Source of the DNA: SKKY01 sp964622305
Lineage (GTDB): Bacteria; Bacillota; Peptococcia; Peptococcales; SKKY01
Assembly: GCA_964622305.1 (NCBI GenBank)
Contig: CAZUPR010000002.1
Coordinates: 1 to 61,550 of the forward strand
DNA: 61,550 nt
Direction of reading: 5' to 3'
The notes under the pieces are model-generated. The model saw only the letters and a program-made list of their open reading frames with translations, searched no databases and was not told the DNA's origin. Positions 49,659-58,373 of the stretch are shown here, piece by piece (position 1 is the first letter of the stretch; each line of letters opens with the position of its first letter). The position numbers and the translations under genes are program-made.

Positions 49659-50845
49659 AAAAACATATAAAAAACAATGTTTACTGGGTTGGTAAAAGTG
49701 ACTGGGAGCTACGCACTTTTCACGGCCATGAATTTACAACTCATGAGGGATCCACTTATAATGCCTTTCTTATCAGGGAAGAAAAAAATGTTCTTATTGA
49801 TACAGTCTGGCTGCCCTTTGCCAAGGAATTTGTTGATAATTTAGCTGGCGAAATTCCTATAGAGGAAATAGATTATATTGTTATTAACCACGGCGAAGTT
49901 GACCACAGTGGTGCCCTGCCAGAACTTATGAAACATATACCAGATACGCCAATTTATTGTACTGCCAATGCAGTCAAATCACTTAAAGGACAATACCATC
50001 AGGACTGGAATTTCCAGGTGGTAAAAACTGGTGATAAACTAAATCTTGGTAATGGCAAGGAACTTGTTTTTGTTGAAATGACCATGTTACATTGGCCTGA
50101 CAGTATGGCTTCTTATCTAACTGGAGACAATATTCTCTTTAGTAACGATGCCTTTGGCCAGCATTATGCCAATGAATTTCTCTTTAATGACCTGGCAGAT
50201 CAGTGCACTCTTTTTAATGAGGCTAAAAAATATTATGCTAATATTCTTAACTCATACAGCCCATTTCTAAAGAAAAAACTGGCTGAAATTACGGCTCTGA
50301 ATCTTGATATAGATATTATTGCTACCAGCCACGGTGTTATCTGGCGGGATAATCCAATGCAAATTGTTGAGAAATATGCCCAGTGGTGTGATGATTACCA
50401 GGAAAATCAGATTACCATTGTTTATGATACCATGTGGAATGGTACCAAAAGGCTGGCTGAAAAGATTGCTGAAGGCATAGAGCTTGAAAACAGGGAAATA
50501 GTTGTAAAACTCTTTAATTTGCCAAAAAGTGACCCTAACGATATTATTACAGAAATCTTTTCTTCTAAGGCAGTCATAATGGGTTCGCCAACAGTAAATA
50601 ACAGCATTTTGCCAACAGTTGCCGGCTTTATTCATATGATGCAGGAAAGAAAATTTAAAAAGAAAAAGGCAGCAAGTTTTGGTTGTTATGGCTGGAGTGG
50701 CGAGGCCGTAAAGGTTATGAATGAAATGCTTGCCAAGGCTGGCTTTGAGCTTATTGGAGAAGGGCTGCGCAACATGTGGAACCCTACTCCGGAGGTTGAA
50801 AATGAAGCCATAGAATATGGCCGGGAAATTGCCAGAAACCTATAA
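49655..50845 (+). CDS. Flavodiiron protein (FprA/A-type flavoprotein)
   Basis: This 396-residue protein has a beta-lactamase-like di-iron domain with the ligands H79-x-E81-x-D83-H84 (NHGEVDHSG), His in MLHWPDS, Asp in LFSNDAFGQHY and His in TSHGVIWR. A flavodoxin domain (from about 255; YDTMWNGTKRLAEKIAEG) follows. It has no C-terminal rubredoxin or NAD(P)H domain, so it needs a separate donor. It reduces O2 or NO to protect anaerobes. Coupling by overlap to a nickel transporter ATPase is unusual. Confidence 0.93.
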   Translation: MKKHIKNNVYWVGKSDWELRTFHGHEFTTHEGSTYNAFLIREEKNVLIDTVWLPFAKEFVDNLAGEIPIEEIDYIVINHGEVDHSGALPELMKHIPDTPIYCTANAVKSLKGQYHQDWNFQVVKTGDKLNLGNGKELVFVEMTMLHWPDSMASYLTGDNILFSNDAFGQHYANEFLFNDLADQCTLFNEAKKYYANILNSYSPFLKKKLAEITALNLDIDIIATSHGVIWRDNPMQIVEKYAQWCDDYQENQITIVYDTMWNGTKRLAEKIAEGIELENREIVVKLFNLPKSDPNDIITEIFSSKAVIMGSPTVNNSILPTVAGFIHMMQERKFKKKKAASFGCYGWSGEAVKVMNEMLAKAGFELIGEGLRNMWNPTPEVENEAIEYGREIARNL

Positions 50846-50864
50846 AAAAAAGAGAAAAATCTTT

Positions 50865-50897
50865 AAGGGAAAAGTTAAAAGACTTTTCCCTTTTTTT
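50865..50897 (+). terminator. Terminator after the flavodiiron gene
   Basis: AAGGGAAAAGT / ACTTTTCCCTT with loop TAAAAG and T7. Confidence 0.93.
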
Positions 50898-50907
50898 GTT
50901 TTTTTTA

Positions 50908-50936
50908 TTGACAAGAAGACTTCTTAAAAATATAAT
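50908..50936 (+). promoter_or_regulatory. Consensus promoter of the regulator-polyamine operon with internal dyad
   Basis: TTGACA (50908-50913), exactly 17 bases, TATAAT (50931-50936). The spacer carries AAGAAG-A-CTTCTT (50913-50925). A looser pair, CTTCTT (50965-50970) and AGAAGA (50979-50984), lies further into the 5' leader. These are good candidates for binding by the XRE-cupin regulator encoded next. Confidence 0.85.
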
Positions 50937-50995
50937 TCTATATGGAAAGTTTAGTAATAATAAACTTCTTGTTTAATAGAAGAAAGAGTGATTCC

Positions 50996-51535
50996 ATGAA
51001 AATAGGCGAAAAGATACGCAGACTGAGGATGGCCAAGGAGATGACTCAGGAAGAGCTGGCAAACAGATGTGAGCTTACCAAGGGTTTTATCTCTCAGGTT
51101 GAAAGAGACTTAACCTCACCATCCATAGCCACTTTAATAGATATGATGGAATGTCTGGGGACAAACTTAAAAGACTTCTTTAATGAGACCGTTGAGGAAA
51201 AAATTGTCTTTGATAAAGAGGACTTTTTTGTCCAGGAAAATACTGACCTAAAAAACACTATTACCTGGATAGTTCCCAATGCCCAAAAAAATGAAATGGA
51301 GCCCATCCTTTTAGAACTGCTTCCCGGTGGCACCAGCCAGATAGATGCTCCCCATGAGGGTGAAGAATTTGGTTATGTCCTTCAAGGCTCTGTTACTTTA
51401 CACCTGGAACAGAGAAAGTATAAGGCCAAAAAAGGTGAATGTTTTTATTATGATACAGAAGCAGCACATTATATAAGTAACGATGGTAAAAGCATAGCAA
51501 GAATCCTTTGGATCTCTACGCCACCATATTTTTAA
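50996..51535 (+). CDS. XRE-family regulator with C-terminal cupin domain (PuuR-like)
   Basis: ATG 50996 (MKIGEKIRRLRM) is chosen over an in-frame ATG at 50942, which lies at the predicted transcription start. About 179 residues. The HTH_XRE domain (1-62; TQEELANRCELTKGFISQVERD) is followed by a cupin (about 105-179; HEGEEFGYVLQGSVTLHLEQRKY, then KGECFYYDTEAAHYISN). This architecture fits regulators of polyamine genes, with the cupin sensing a ligand. It is encoded directly before potABCD and has a strong autoregulatory-type promoter. Confidence 0.87.
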   Translation: MKIGEKIRRLRMAKEMTQEELANRCELTKGFISQVERDLTSPSIATLIDMMECLGTNLKDFFNETVEEKIVFDKEDFFVQENTDLKNTITWIVPNAQKNEMEPILLELLPGGTSQIDAPHEGEEFGYVLQGSVTLHLEQRKYKAKKGECFYYDTEAAHYISNDGKSIARILWISTPPYF

Positions 51536-51549
51536 GGGAGGTTGTATCC

Positions 51550-52599
51550 TTGCAAGAGAAAGAAAATATTGTTGAGTTAATAAATATAAATAAGTATTAC
51601 GAAGAAGATCATATTTTAAAGGATATATCATTACAGGTTAAAAAGAATGAGTTTTTAACCCTGCTTGGACCTTCTGGCTGTGGTAAAACAACTACTTTGA
51701 GAATTATTGCAGGTTTTGAAACTCAAACCTCCGGCGATCTGATCTTTTCCGGAAAATTAATAAATGATCTGCCAGCCCATAAGAGAAATCTTAATACAGT
51801 TTTTCAAAGCTATGCTCTTTTTCCTCACCTGGATGTGGGCGAAAATATTGCCTTTGGCCTTAGAATAAAAAAGATGGATGAAAAAACTATTGCAGAAAAA
51901 GTTTCCAATGTCCTAGGAATTGTTAACTTAAAAGGTCTGGAAAGAAGAAAAATCTCCTCCTTATCTGGCGGTCAGCAACAGAGGGTTGCCATAGCCAGGG
52001 CCCTGGTTAATGAGCCAGAAGTTCTTCTTTTAGACGAGCCTTTGGGGGCTTTGGACTTAAAGCTTAGAAAAGAAATGCAAATTGAATTAAAGAGAATTCA
52101 AAAAGAAATAGGTATTACCTTTATTTATGTAACCCATGATCAGGAAGAAGCTCTGACCATGTCTGACCAGATAATCGTTATGAATGAAGGAGTTATTCAA
52201 CAAATTGGTACGCCAATTGATATTTATAATGAACCCAGTAACGTTTTCGTAGCTGATTTTATTGGTGAGGGAAATATTTTCCCTGGAATAATGCTGGACG
52301 ATTATCTTTTATCTTTTAATGATATTGTTGTAGATTGTGTTGACTTTGGCTTTGCTAAAAATGAAGAGGTTGATATAGTAGTCAGACCTGAAGACGTGGA
52401 GTTAAGAACTTTGGATGCAGACTCAAAAATTGTTGGTAAGGTTGAGTCAGTTGTTTTTAAAGGTGTTCACTATGAAATGCTTGTGGCTACAAAGGACTTT
52501 AACTGGATGGTTCATTCGACAAGATTGTATGAGCCTGGACAAGAATTGGCCATCGAAATTGAGCCGGAAAATTATCATGTAATGAAAAAGGTGAAATAA
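51550..52599 (+). CDS. potA: Spermidine/putrescine ABC transporter ATPase PotA
   Basis: I choose TTG 51550 because GGGAGGT lies before it; an upstream in-frame start would be in the previous gene. About 349 residues: Walker A GPSGCGKTTTLR, FQSYALFPHLDV, LSGGQQQRVAIARAL, Walker B LLLDEPLGALDLKLR and THDQEEA, with a C-terminal TOBE domain (from about 235; VVRPEDVELR). It follows the regulator by 14 bases and energises PotBC. Confidence 0.93.
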   Translation: MQEKENIVELININKYYEEDHILKDISLQVKKNEFLTLLGPSGCGKTTTLRIIAGFETQTSGDLIFSGKLINDLPAHKRNLNTVFQSYALFPHLDVGENIAFGLRIKKMDEKTIAEKVSNVLGIVNLKGLERRKISSLSGGQQQRVAIARALVNEPEVLLLDEPLGALDLKLRKEMQIELKRIQKEIGITFIYVTHDQEEALTMSDQIIVMNEGVIQQIGTPIDIYNEPSNVFVADFIGEGNIFPGIMLDDYLLSFNDIVVDCVDFGFAKNEEVDIVVRPEDVELRTLDADSKIVGKVESVVFKGVHYEMLVATKDFNWMVHSTRLYEPGQELAIEIEPENYHVMKKVK

Positions 52600-52601
52600 T
52601 T

Positions 52602-53420
52602 ATGAAAAGGAATTACCTTGCATATCCATATATCCTATGGCTTTTTGTATTTATTTTCATACCACTTGTTCTGGTCTTATATTATAGTTTTTTATCAACG
52701 GATGGAGCTTCTTTGACCATAGAAAACTATAAAAGATTTTTTGACCCTATTTATGTGCAGGTTTTTTTAAGGTCTGTAAATCTTTCTTTGGTAGCCACCT
52801 TTATCTGCCTGCTTCTGGGTTATCCCATGGCCTGGATCATTGCCAATATGGAACCCGAAAAAAGAAACTTTTGGGTCCTTCTCTTTGTAGTTCCCATGTG
52901 GATGAATTTCCTTTTAAGAACCTATGCCTGGATGACAATTTTAGAAAATACCGGCCTGATAAATACTCTTTTAATCAAGCTTGGCCTGCCCTCACTTAAT
53001 CTTATCTATAATTCTCAGGCCGTAGTTTTAGGTATGGTTTATAACTTCCTGCCCTTTATGGTTTTTCCCATTTATTCAGTAATGGTAAAAATAGATAAAA
53101 AACTCCTGGAGGCTGCCGAAGACCTGGGAGCAGATAAGTTTAATGTTTTTAGAAAAGTAGTGTTCCCCTTGAGTTTACCAGGTGTTGTTTCAGGAGCTAT
53201 TATGACCTTTATGCCAGCTGTATCCACCTTTGCTATCTCCAGACTTCTTGGAGGAGGAAAAGTAACCCTGATTGGGAACCTGGTGGAGCAACAATTTTTG
53301 CTGGTTAACGACTGGTACTTTGGTTCAGCCCTTTCAATTATAATGATGTCTTTTATCTTAATTTTTGTATATATCTTAAGGAAGGTAGAAAAAGATGATG
53401 AAGAAAGGGGCGTCTTCTGA
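52602..53420 (+). CDS. potB: Spermidine/putrescine ABC transporter permease PotB
   Basis: This 272-residue protein has six membrane segments and the EAA loop (EAAEDLGADKFNVFRKVVFPLSLPG, near 173-197). The N-terminal YILWLFVFIFIPLVLVLYYS is typical of PotB. It begins 2 bases after potA and shares its last base with the potC start. Confidence 0.93.
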   Translation: MKRNYLAYPYILWLFVFIFIPLVLVLYYSFLSTDGASLTIENYKRFFDPIYVQVFLRSVNLSLVATFICLLLGYPMAWIIANMEPEKRNFWVLLFVVPMWMNFLLRTYAWMTILENTGLINTLLIKLGLPSLNLIYNSQAVVLGMVYNFLPFMVFPIYSVMVKIDKKLLEAAEDLGADKFNVFRKVVFPLSLPGVVSGAIMTFMPAVSTFAISRLLGGGKVTLIGNLVEQQFLLVNDWYFGSALSIIMMSFILIFVYILRKVEKDDEERGVF

Positions 53421-54205
53421 TGATGAAATATATTACCAAGATTTATTCTTTTTTAATTTTTATTTTTCTCTATGCCCCAATAGCAGTTTTAATCTTTTTT
53501 TCCTTTAATAATTCAAGATATAGAGGACAATGGGATGGTTTTAGTTTTAAATGGTATATAGAGCTTCTGGATGACAGAATCCTCCTGCAAGCTTTTTATA
53601 ATACGGCCACAATAGCTATTCTCTCAACTATAATAGCCACCGTTATCGGGACCATAGCTGCGATTGGCCTTAGCAACATTAAGGGAATGAAAAAGAAGGT
53701 AATTATGAACCTTAACTATATCCCGGTAGTCAGCCCTGATATCCTGATTGGGATATCACTCATGATCCTTTTTATCTTTTCTAAGATAAAATTGGGATAT
53801 ATTTCTTTGCTTTTGGCACATATTACCTTTTGTATACCCTATGTTATTCTATCAGTATTACCAAAGATAACTCAGTTAAATAAAAACCTTTTTGAGGCTG
53901 CCCTTGATTTGGGTGCTACCCCCGGGCAGGCAATCAGAAAAGTAATCTTGCCACAAATAATGCCTGGTATTTTTACCGGTGCACTTTTGGCCTTTACCCT
54001 CTCCCTGGATGATTTTGTTATAAGCTTCTTCACCACAGGTTCCGGAGTAAACACTCTGCCTATTGCCATATATTCAATGGCTAAAAGAGGGATAAATCCA
54101 AAAATAAACGCAGTTTCTACTATTCTCTTTGTGGTAGTTTTACTGCTCTTGCTTCTTATTAACAAAAGAACAAATATGGAAAAGAAAGAGGAGGAATTCA
54201 ATTGA
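53420..54205 (+). CDS. potC: Spermidine/putrescine ABC transporter permease PotC
   Basis: This 261-residue six-span permease has the EAA loop EAALDLGATPGQAIRKVILP (about 158-177) and LDDFVISFFTTG, typical of PotC. The start could also be the next codon (ATGATG). It overlaps potD by 4 bases. Confidence 0.93.
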   Translation: MMKYITKIYSFLIFIFLYAPIAVLIFFSFNNSRYRGQWDGFSFKWYIELLDDRILLQAFYNTATIAILSTIIATVIGTIAAIGLSNIKGMKKKVIMNLNYIPVVSPDILIGISLMILFIFSKIKLGYISLLLAHITFCIPYVILSVLPKITQLNKNLFEAALDLGATPGQAIRKVILPQIMPGIFTGALLAFTLSLDDFVISFFTTGSGVNTLPIAIYSMAKRGINPKINAVSTILFVVVLLLLLLINKRTNMEKKEEEFN

Positions 54206-55242
54206 AAAAAAACTTATTTTTGCTGACAATCCTTATCGCTGCCTTGCTTGTAGCCGGCTGTGGAGGAGAAAAAAAAGAAGTAGTCAATATCTTCAACTGG
54301 GGAGAGTACATTGACGAAGGTTTGATTAAAGAATTTGAAAAAGAAACAGGCATCAAGGTAAATTATGAAACTTTTTCAACAAATGAAGATATGTATGTTA
54401 AAGTTAAATCTGGAGGTTCAAGCTATGACCTCTTAATACCATCAGACTATATGATTGAAAAAATGCTCAAGGAAGATCTTTTACAGCCACTTGATCATAG
54501 TCAGCTAAGCAATATTGACAGTTTAATGCCTGTCTTTAAAGATTTAGCCTTTGACCCAGACAACAAATATTCAATTCCCTACTTCTGGGGAACAGTGGGT
54601 ATTCTTTACAACACCACAATGGTTAATGAAACAATTGACAGCTGGGACAGCCTTTGGGATGAAAAATATGCCAATAAAATTTTAATGCTGGACTCTCAAA
54701 GAGATGCTTTGGCAGTTTCCTTAAAAAGACTGGGATATTCTATGAACAGCAGGAATGAAGAAGAGCTCCAGGAAGCTAAAAATGAGCTCATCAAGCAAAA
54801 ACCTTTGGTTTTAGCCTATGTAGTTGATGAGATTAAAGATAAGATGCTCTCAGGTGAAGGAGCTATTGCCCTAGCCTGGTCTGGCGACGCTATGGAAGTT
54901 TCTCTCCATGGTCCTCAGGATGTTTTTGCCTATGTAGTTCCCAAGGAAGGCAGTAACTTTTGGGTAGACTCTATGGTAATTCCAAATAATGCTAAAAACC
55001 CGACAGCAGCTCATAAATTTATTAACTTTATGACTGACCCAGAAATATCAGCAAGAAACTCTGAATACATTGGTTATTCAAGCCCTAATCAGGATGCTTT
55101 GGCCTACCTGCCAGATGAAATGGTAAATAGCCATATAGCCTATCCTTCACAAGAAGTAATTGATAACTGTGAAATTTTTAAAGATCCAGGTGAATTTGTA
55201 GGTGTATACAACAGAATCTGGACAGAAGTAACCATACACTAA
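54202..55242 (+). CDS. potD: Spermidine/putrescine-binding lipoprotein PotD
   Basis: The start is TTG in the potC stop, after GAGGAA. 346 residues: lipoprotein signal with lipobox LVAGC (Cys20), then VNIFNWGEYIDEGLIKEFEKETGI, YDLLIPSDYMIEKM, and IPYFWGTVGILYN, the PotD/PotF family pattern. It binds polyamine and delivers it to PotBC. thrC follows 22 bases later. Confidence 0.94.
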   Translation: MKKNLFLLTILIAALLVAGCGGEKKEVVNIFNWGEYIDEGLIKEFEKETGIKVNYETFSTNEDMYVKVKSGGSSYDLLIPSDYMIEKMLKEDLLQPLDHSQLSNIDSLMPVFKDLAFDPDNKYSIPYFWGTVGILYNTTMVNETIDSWDSLWDEKYANKILMLDSQRDALAVSLKRLGYSMNSRNEEELQEAKNELIKQKPLVLAYVVDEIKDKMLSGEGAIALAWSGDAMEVSLHGPQDVFAYVVPKEGSNFWVDSMVIPNNAKNPTAAHKFINFMTDPEISARNSEYIGYSSPNQDALAYLPDEMVNSHIAYPSQEVIDNCEIFKDPGEFVGVYNRIWTEVTIH

Positions 55243-55263
55243 TTTGACTAAAGGGGAGAAAAG

Positions 55264-56757
55264 ATGCTTTATCAAAGTACAAGAGGTGGAAGTGAAAAAG
55301 TAACTGCCAGTCAAGCTATAAAAACAGGCATGGTACCTTCAGGTGGTCTCTTTGTACCTGAAAGAATACCCTCCCTGGACTATGAGGAAATGAGAGGCCT
55401 GACCTATGCTGAAAGCGCAGCAAGAATTTTCCAGCTTTTTTTAACTGATTTCTCCGATCAGGAAATAAAAGAAATTTGCCAAAAAGTATATAATGAAGAT
55501 ATTTTTGCCAGCAAAGATATTGTTCCTTTGGCTAAGATTAATGACAGCCTTTCCATCATGGAACTCTGGCATGGCCCCACTGCAGCCTTTAAGGATGTGG
55601 CCTTGCAGATGCTGCCCCATCTTATGCAAAAATCCCTGGAAAAACTGGGCTATGATAAGAAGTTACTTATTTTAGCTGCTACTTCAGGAGACACAGGTAA
55701 GGCGGCCCTGGAGGGTTTTAAAGATATTGAGGGAATAAAAATAATTTGCCTCTATCCCCATCAAAAGGTAAGTAAGGTTCAGGAACTGCAAATGACTACT
55801 ACAGAAGGTCATAATACCTATGTAATAGCAGTAGAGGGTAATTTTGACGATTGCCAAAGGAAGGTAAAGGAAATTTTTGCCAATGAGGCCTATAAAGAAG
55901 ACCTTCTTGCTTTGAATACTGAGCTTTCTTCTGCAAACTCTATCAACTGGGGCAGGCTTTTACCTCAGATAGTTTATTACTATAAGTCTTATGTTAACTT
56001 GCTTGAGGAAGGTCAGATTGAGCCCGGTCAGCTAATAGACTTTGTGGTTCCAACTGGTAATTTTGGCAATATTCTGGCCGCCTGGTATGCTAAAAAAATG
56101 GGTTTGCCTATAAGAAAACTAATTTGTGCTTCAAATATCAACAACATTCTGACAGACTTTATAAACACAGGAAAATATGATACCCACAGAGATTTTATTG
56201 AGACAACATCACCATCAATGGACATTTTAGTCTCAAGCAACCTGGAAAGATTTCTTTATGAAATTTCTGGCAGAGATGAAAAATTTATTGCAGGGATAAT
56301 GCAAGACTTGCAGGAAAGAGCGGCTTTTCAGATAGACAGTAAGCTCCTTTCTCTAATCCAGGAAGAACTTTTAGCTGATTACGCTGATGAAACTGAAACT
56401 GCAGAGACTATTAAAAAATATTTCGATGACTATAAATACCTTCTGGATACTCACACAGCTGTTGGAGTAAGAGTCTATGAAAAACTCAGAAAAGCAAAAA
56501 AAGATGAAGATTTTTATACAGTCATTGATGCTACGGCTAATCCCTATAAGTTTAACAGAAGTGTTTATGCAGCTTTAAAGGATAAGGAAGATATTTCTGG
56601 CATGGATGAGTTCGAAATTCTCCAGACCCTTTCTGATTATTCTGGTCAAGCCATTCATCCGGCCCTAAAAGATCTGGATAAGAAGGAAGTAAGGCATAAA
56701 ATGGTAGCCCAGGTGAATCAAATAGAAGAAATAATAAAAAACATAGCAAAAGACTAG
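55264..56757 (+). CDS. thrC: Threonine synthase
   Basis: This 497-residue protein is the long ThrC type: YQSTRGG-like N-terminus, the PLP lysine in WHGPTAAFKDVALQML (about 104), ATSGDTGKAALEGF and VVPTGNFGNILAAWYAKKMGLP. It makes threonine from O-phosphohomoserine. AAAGGGGAG precedes the ATG, and there is no terminator or promoter between potD and thrC, so it is the last gene of the polyamine operon. Confidence 0.93.
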   Translation: MLYQSTRGGSEKVTASQAIKTGMVPSGGLFVPERIPSLDYEEMRGLTYAESAARIFQLFLTDFSDQEIKEICQKVYNEDIFASKDIVPLAKINDSLSIMELWHGPTAAFKDVALQMLPHLMQKSLEKLGYDKKLLILAATSGDTGKAALEGFKDIEGIKIICLYPHQKVSKVQELQMTTTEGHNTYVIAVEGNFDDCQRKVKEIFANEAYKEDLLALNTELSSANSINWGRLLPQIVYYYKSYVNLLEEGQIEPGQLIDFVVPTGNFGNILAAWYAKKMGLPIRKLICASNINNILTDFINTGKYDTHRDFIETTSPSMDILVSSNLERFLYEISGRDEKFIAGIMQDLQERAAFQIDSKLLSLIQEELLADYADETETAETIKKYFDDYKYLLDTHTAVGVRVYEKLRKAKKDEDFYTVIDATANPYKFNRSVYAALKDKEDISGMDEFEILQTLSDYSGQAIHPALKDLDKKEVRHKMVAQVNQIEEIIKNIAKD

Positions 56758-56765
56758 AATTTTTC

Positions 56766-56795
56766 AAACCCTGGCGGTAATCTGCCAGGGTTTTT
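56766..56795 (+). terminator. Terminator after thrC
   Basis: AAACCCTGGC / GCCAGGGTTT with an 8-base loop and T residues. Confidence 0.92.
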
Positions 56796-56800
56796 CCATT

Positions 56801-56887
56801 TGGGGACGCAACATTCTGTTTGAAAATGAATATTCCATTGCATAATGTGAATATTCATGCATTTTCAGATGAAATGTTGCGTCCCCA
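56801..56887. repeat. REP/MITE-like palindromic element
   Basis: Terminal arms TGGGGACGCAACATT (56801-56815) and its complement (56873-56887) enclose a second inverted pair (TGAAAATG and CATTTTCA, then AATATTC/GAATATT) around a CATT-GCAT-AATG tip. The whole 87 bases can fold into one long imperfect hairpin. TGGGGACG-type ends recur in Firmicutes repeats linked to REP-associated (Y1) transposases, but no transposase is nearby. An ORF extension through it is not a real start. Confidence 0.8.
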
Positions 56888-56927
56888 GATGCTAAAATTT
56901 ATAATGAATAGTAATGGGGGTGTCCTT

Positions 56928-57992
56928 ATGAAGAGTAAAGTTTATTTTGCTGCCAGTCAGGCAAGCGGATTTCGTGAAAACAAACTAAATAAAATCAAAA
57001 AATTGTATGAGGCTCTTGAGGCTGGACAGGTTTTTAAAAAGAGAGACCTGGTGGCTGTAAAACTTCATTTTGGTGAGAGAGGCAATGATTCTTTTATGAA
57101 ACCTGTTTTTGTCAGGCAAATTGTTGATCTCATAAAAGAAGGTGGAGGCAAGCCTTTTTTAACTGATACCAGCACTCTTTACTTGGGTAGCAGAAAAAAT
57201 GCCGCAGATCATTTAGAAACAGCTCTCATGCACGGCTTTAGCTATGCGACAGTTAATGCTCCTATACTTATTGCTGATGGCCTAAAAGGTGAAAACTATA
57301 AAGAGGTTGCAATAAATCTTCCACACTTTGAGAAGGCCTATATTGCTGGTGCCATTGAAGAGGCTGACAGCATGATTGTTATGTCGCACTTTAAAGGACA
57401 TGGCCAGGCAGGCTTTGGTGGTGCCATTAAAAATTTGGCTATGGGTTGCGCAAACCCCAGGGGCAAGAAGGAACAACATTCTACCAGACCGGTTGCGGAT
57501 AAGGCAAAGTGTATAGGCTGTGGTGAGTGTGTAAAAGTATGTCCTGAGGCTGCTATCCTTTTAGTTGATGGCAAGGCCATAATTGACAGCAGTAAGTGTA
57601 TAGGCTGTGGTGAATGTATGCTGGTCTGCCCAACTAAGGCAATTGTTCTTAACTGGTCAGAGGAACTCAAGGATTTTACAGAAAAGCTGGTGGAATACGC
57701 CTATGCAGCTGTCAAAAACAAGAAAGATAAGGTAGTTTATTTTAATTTCCTTTTAAATATAACTCCGGAATGCGATTGTGTTTCCTGGTCAGGATCATAC
57801 ATTGCACCTGATATTGGTATTTTAGCCTCCACAGATCCAGTGGCTATTGATCAGGCAAGTCTTGATTTAATTAATAAAGGTGGGCAAGATATCTTTAAAG
57901 AATTACGCCAGGAGACCATGGGAGAGATACAGGTCAATTATGGCCAAGAAATTGGTCTTGGCAGCAAGGAATATGAATTAATAAAAATATAA
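56928..57992 (+). CDS. DUF362 protein with two [4Fe-4S] ferredoxin motifs
   Basis: ATG 56928 (MKSKVYFAASQASG) follows GGGGGTGTCC; an upstream in-frame start lies in the repeat. 354 residues: a DUF362 domain (about 20-175; VAVKLHFGERGNDSF, SHFKGHGQAGFGGAIKNLAMGC), two CxxCxxCxxxCP clusters (CIGCGECVKVCPEAA near 190, CIGCGECMLVCPTKA near 220), then a second DUF362 part. A redox role is likely; partners are unknown. lrgA follows 15 bases later. Confidence 0.88.
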   Translation: MKSKVYFAASQASGFRENKLNKIKKLYEALEAGQVFKKRDLVAVKLHFGERGNDSFMKPVFVRQIVDLIKEGGGKPFLTDTSTLYLGSRKNAADHLETALMHGFSYATVNAPILIADGLKGENYKEVAINLPHFEKAYIAGAIEEADSMIVMSHFKGHGQAGFGGAIKNLAMGCANPRGKKEQHSTRPVADKAKCIGCGECVKVCPEAAILLVDGKAIIDSSKCIGCGECMLVCPTKAIVLNWSEELKDFTEKLVEYAYAAVKNKKDKVVYFNFLLNITPECDCVSWSGSYIAPDIGILASTDPVAIDQASLDLINKGGQDIFKELRQETMGEIQVNYGQEIGLGSKEYELIKI

Positions 57993-58007
57993 GGAGGCTG
58001 CAAAAGA

Positions 58008-58373
58008 TTGGACATAATTAAGGAATTGGTTATTATACTGGCCATTCTTTTTTCTGGAGAATTGATTAACAAGACTTTTGGGTTAATCTTGCCAGGTAAT
58101 GTTATTGGTATGCTCATTTTATTTCTTTTACTTCTCACAGGACTGGTAAAATTGCAGCAACTTGAAAGAGTCAGTGATTTTCTTCTTAATAATTTAACGA
58201 TTTTTTTTATCCCGGCAGGGGTGGGAATTTTAAAATATTATCCTCTTTTAGCGGGTAAAATTGTGCCATTTTTAATAGTAGTAGTCTTATCTACTCTTAT
58301 AGTTATGATCTTTACAGGCTATGTAATAGAAATAAGTCAAAGGATGGTGAAAAATGGACACAGTGACAAGTAA
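58008..58373 (+). CDS. CidA/LrgA family membrane protein
   Basis: TTG start 58008 follows AAGGAGG. The 121-residue protein has four membrane helices and the LrgA pattern (LILPGNVIGMLILFLLL, LLNNLTIFFIPAGVGIL). LrgA/CidA proteins are holin-like and are also implicated in pyruvate/small-acid transport. Its 3' end overlaps the LrgB gene by 20 bases. Confidence 0.9.
   Translation: MDIIKELVIILAILFSGELINKTFGLILPGNVIGMLILFLLLLTGLVKLQQLERVSDFLLNNLTIFFIPAGVGILKYYPLLAGKIVPFLIVVVLSTLIVMIFTGYVIEISQRMVKNGHSDK

Noticed and set aside
56820..56927. N-terminal extension of the DUF362 protein
   Set aside because: It reads through the palindromic repeat; ATG 56928 has a ribosome site and family-like N-terminus.
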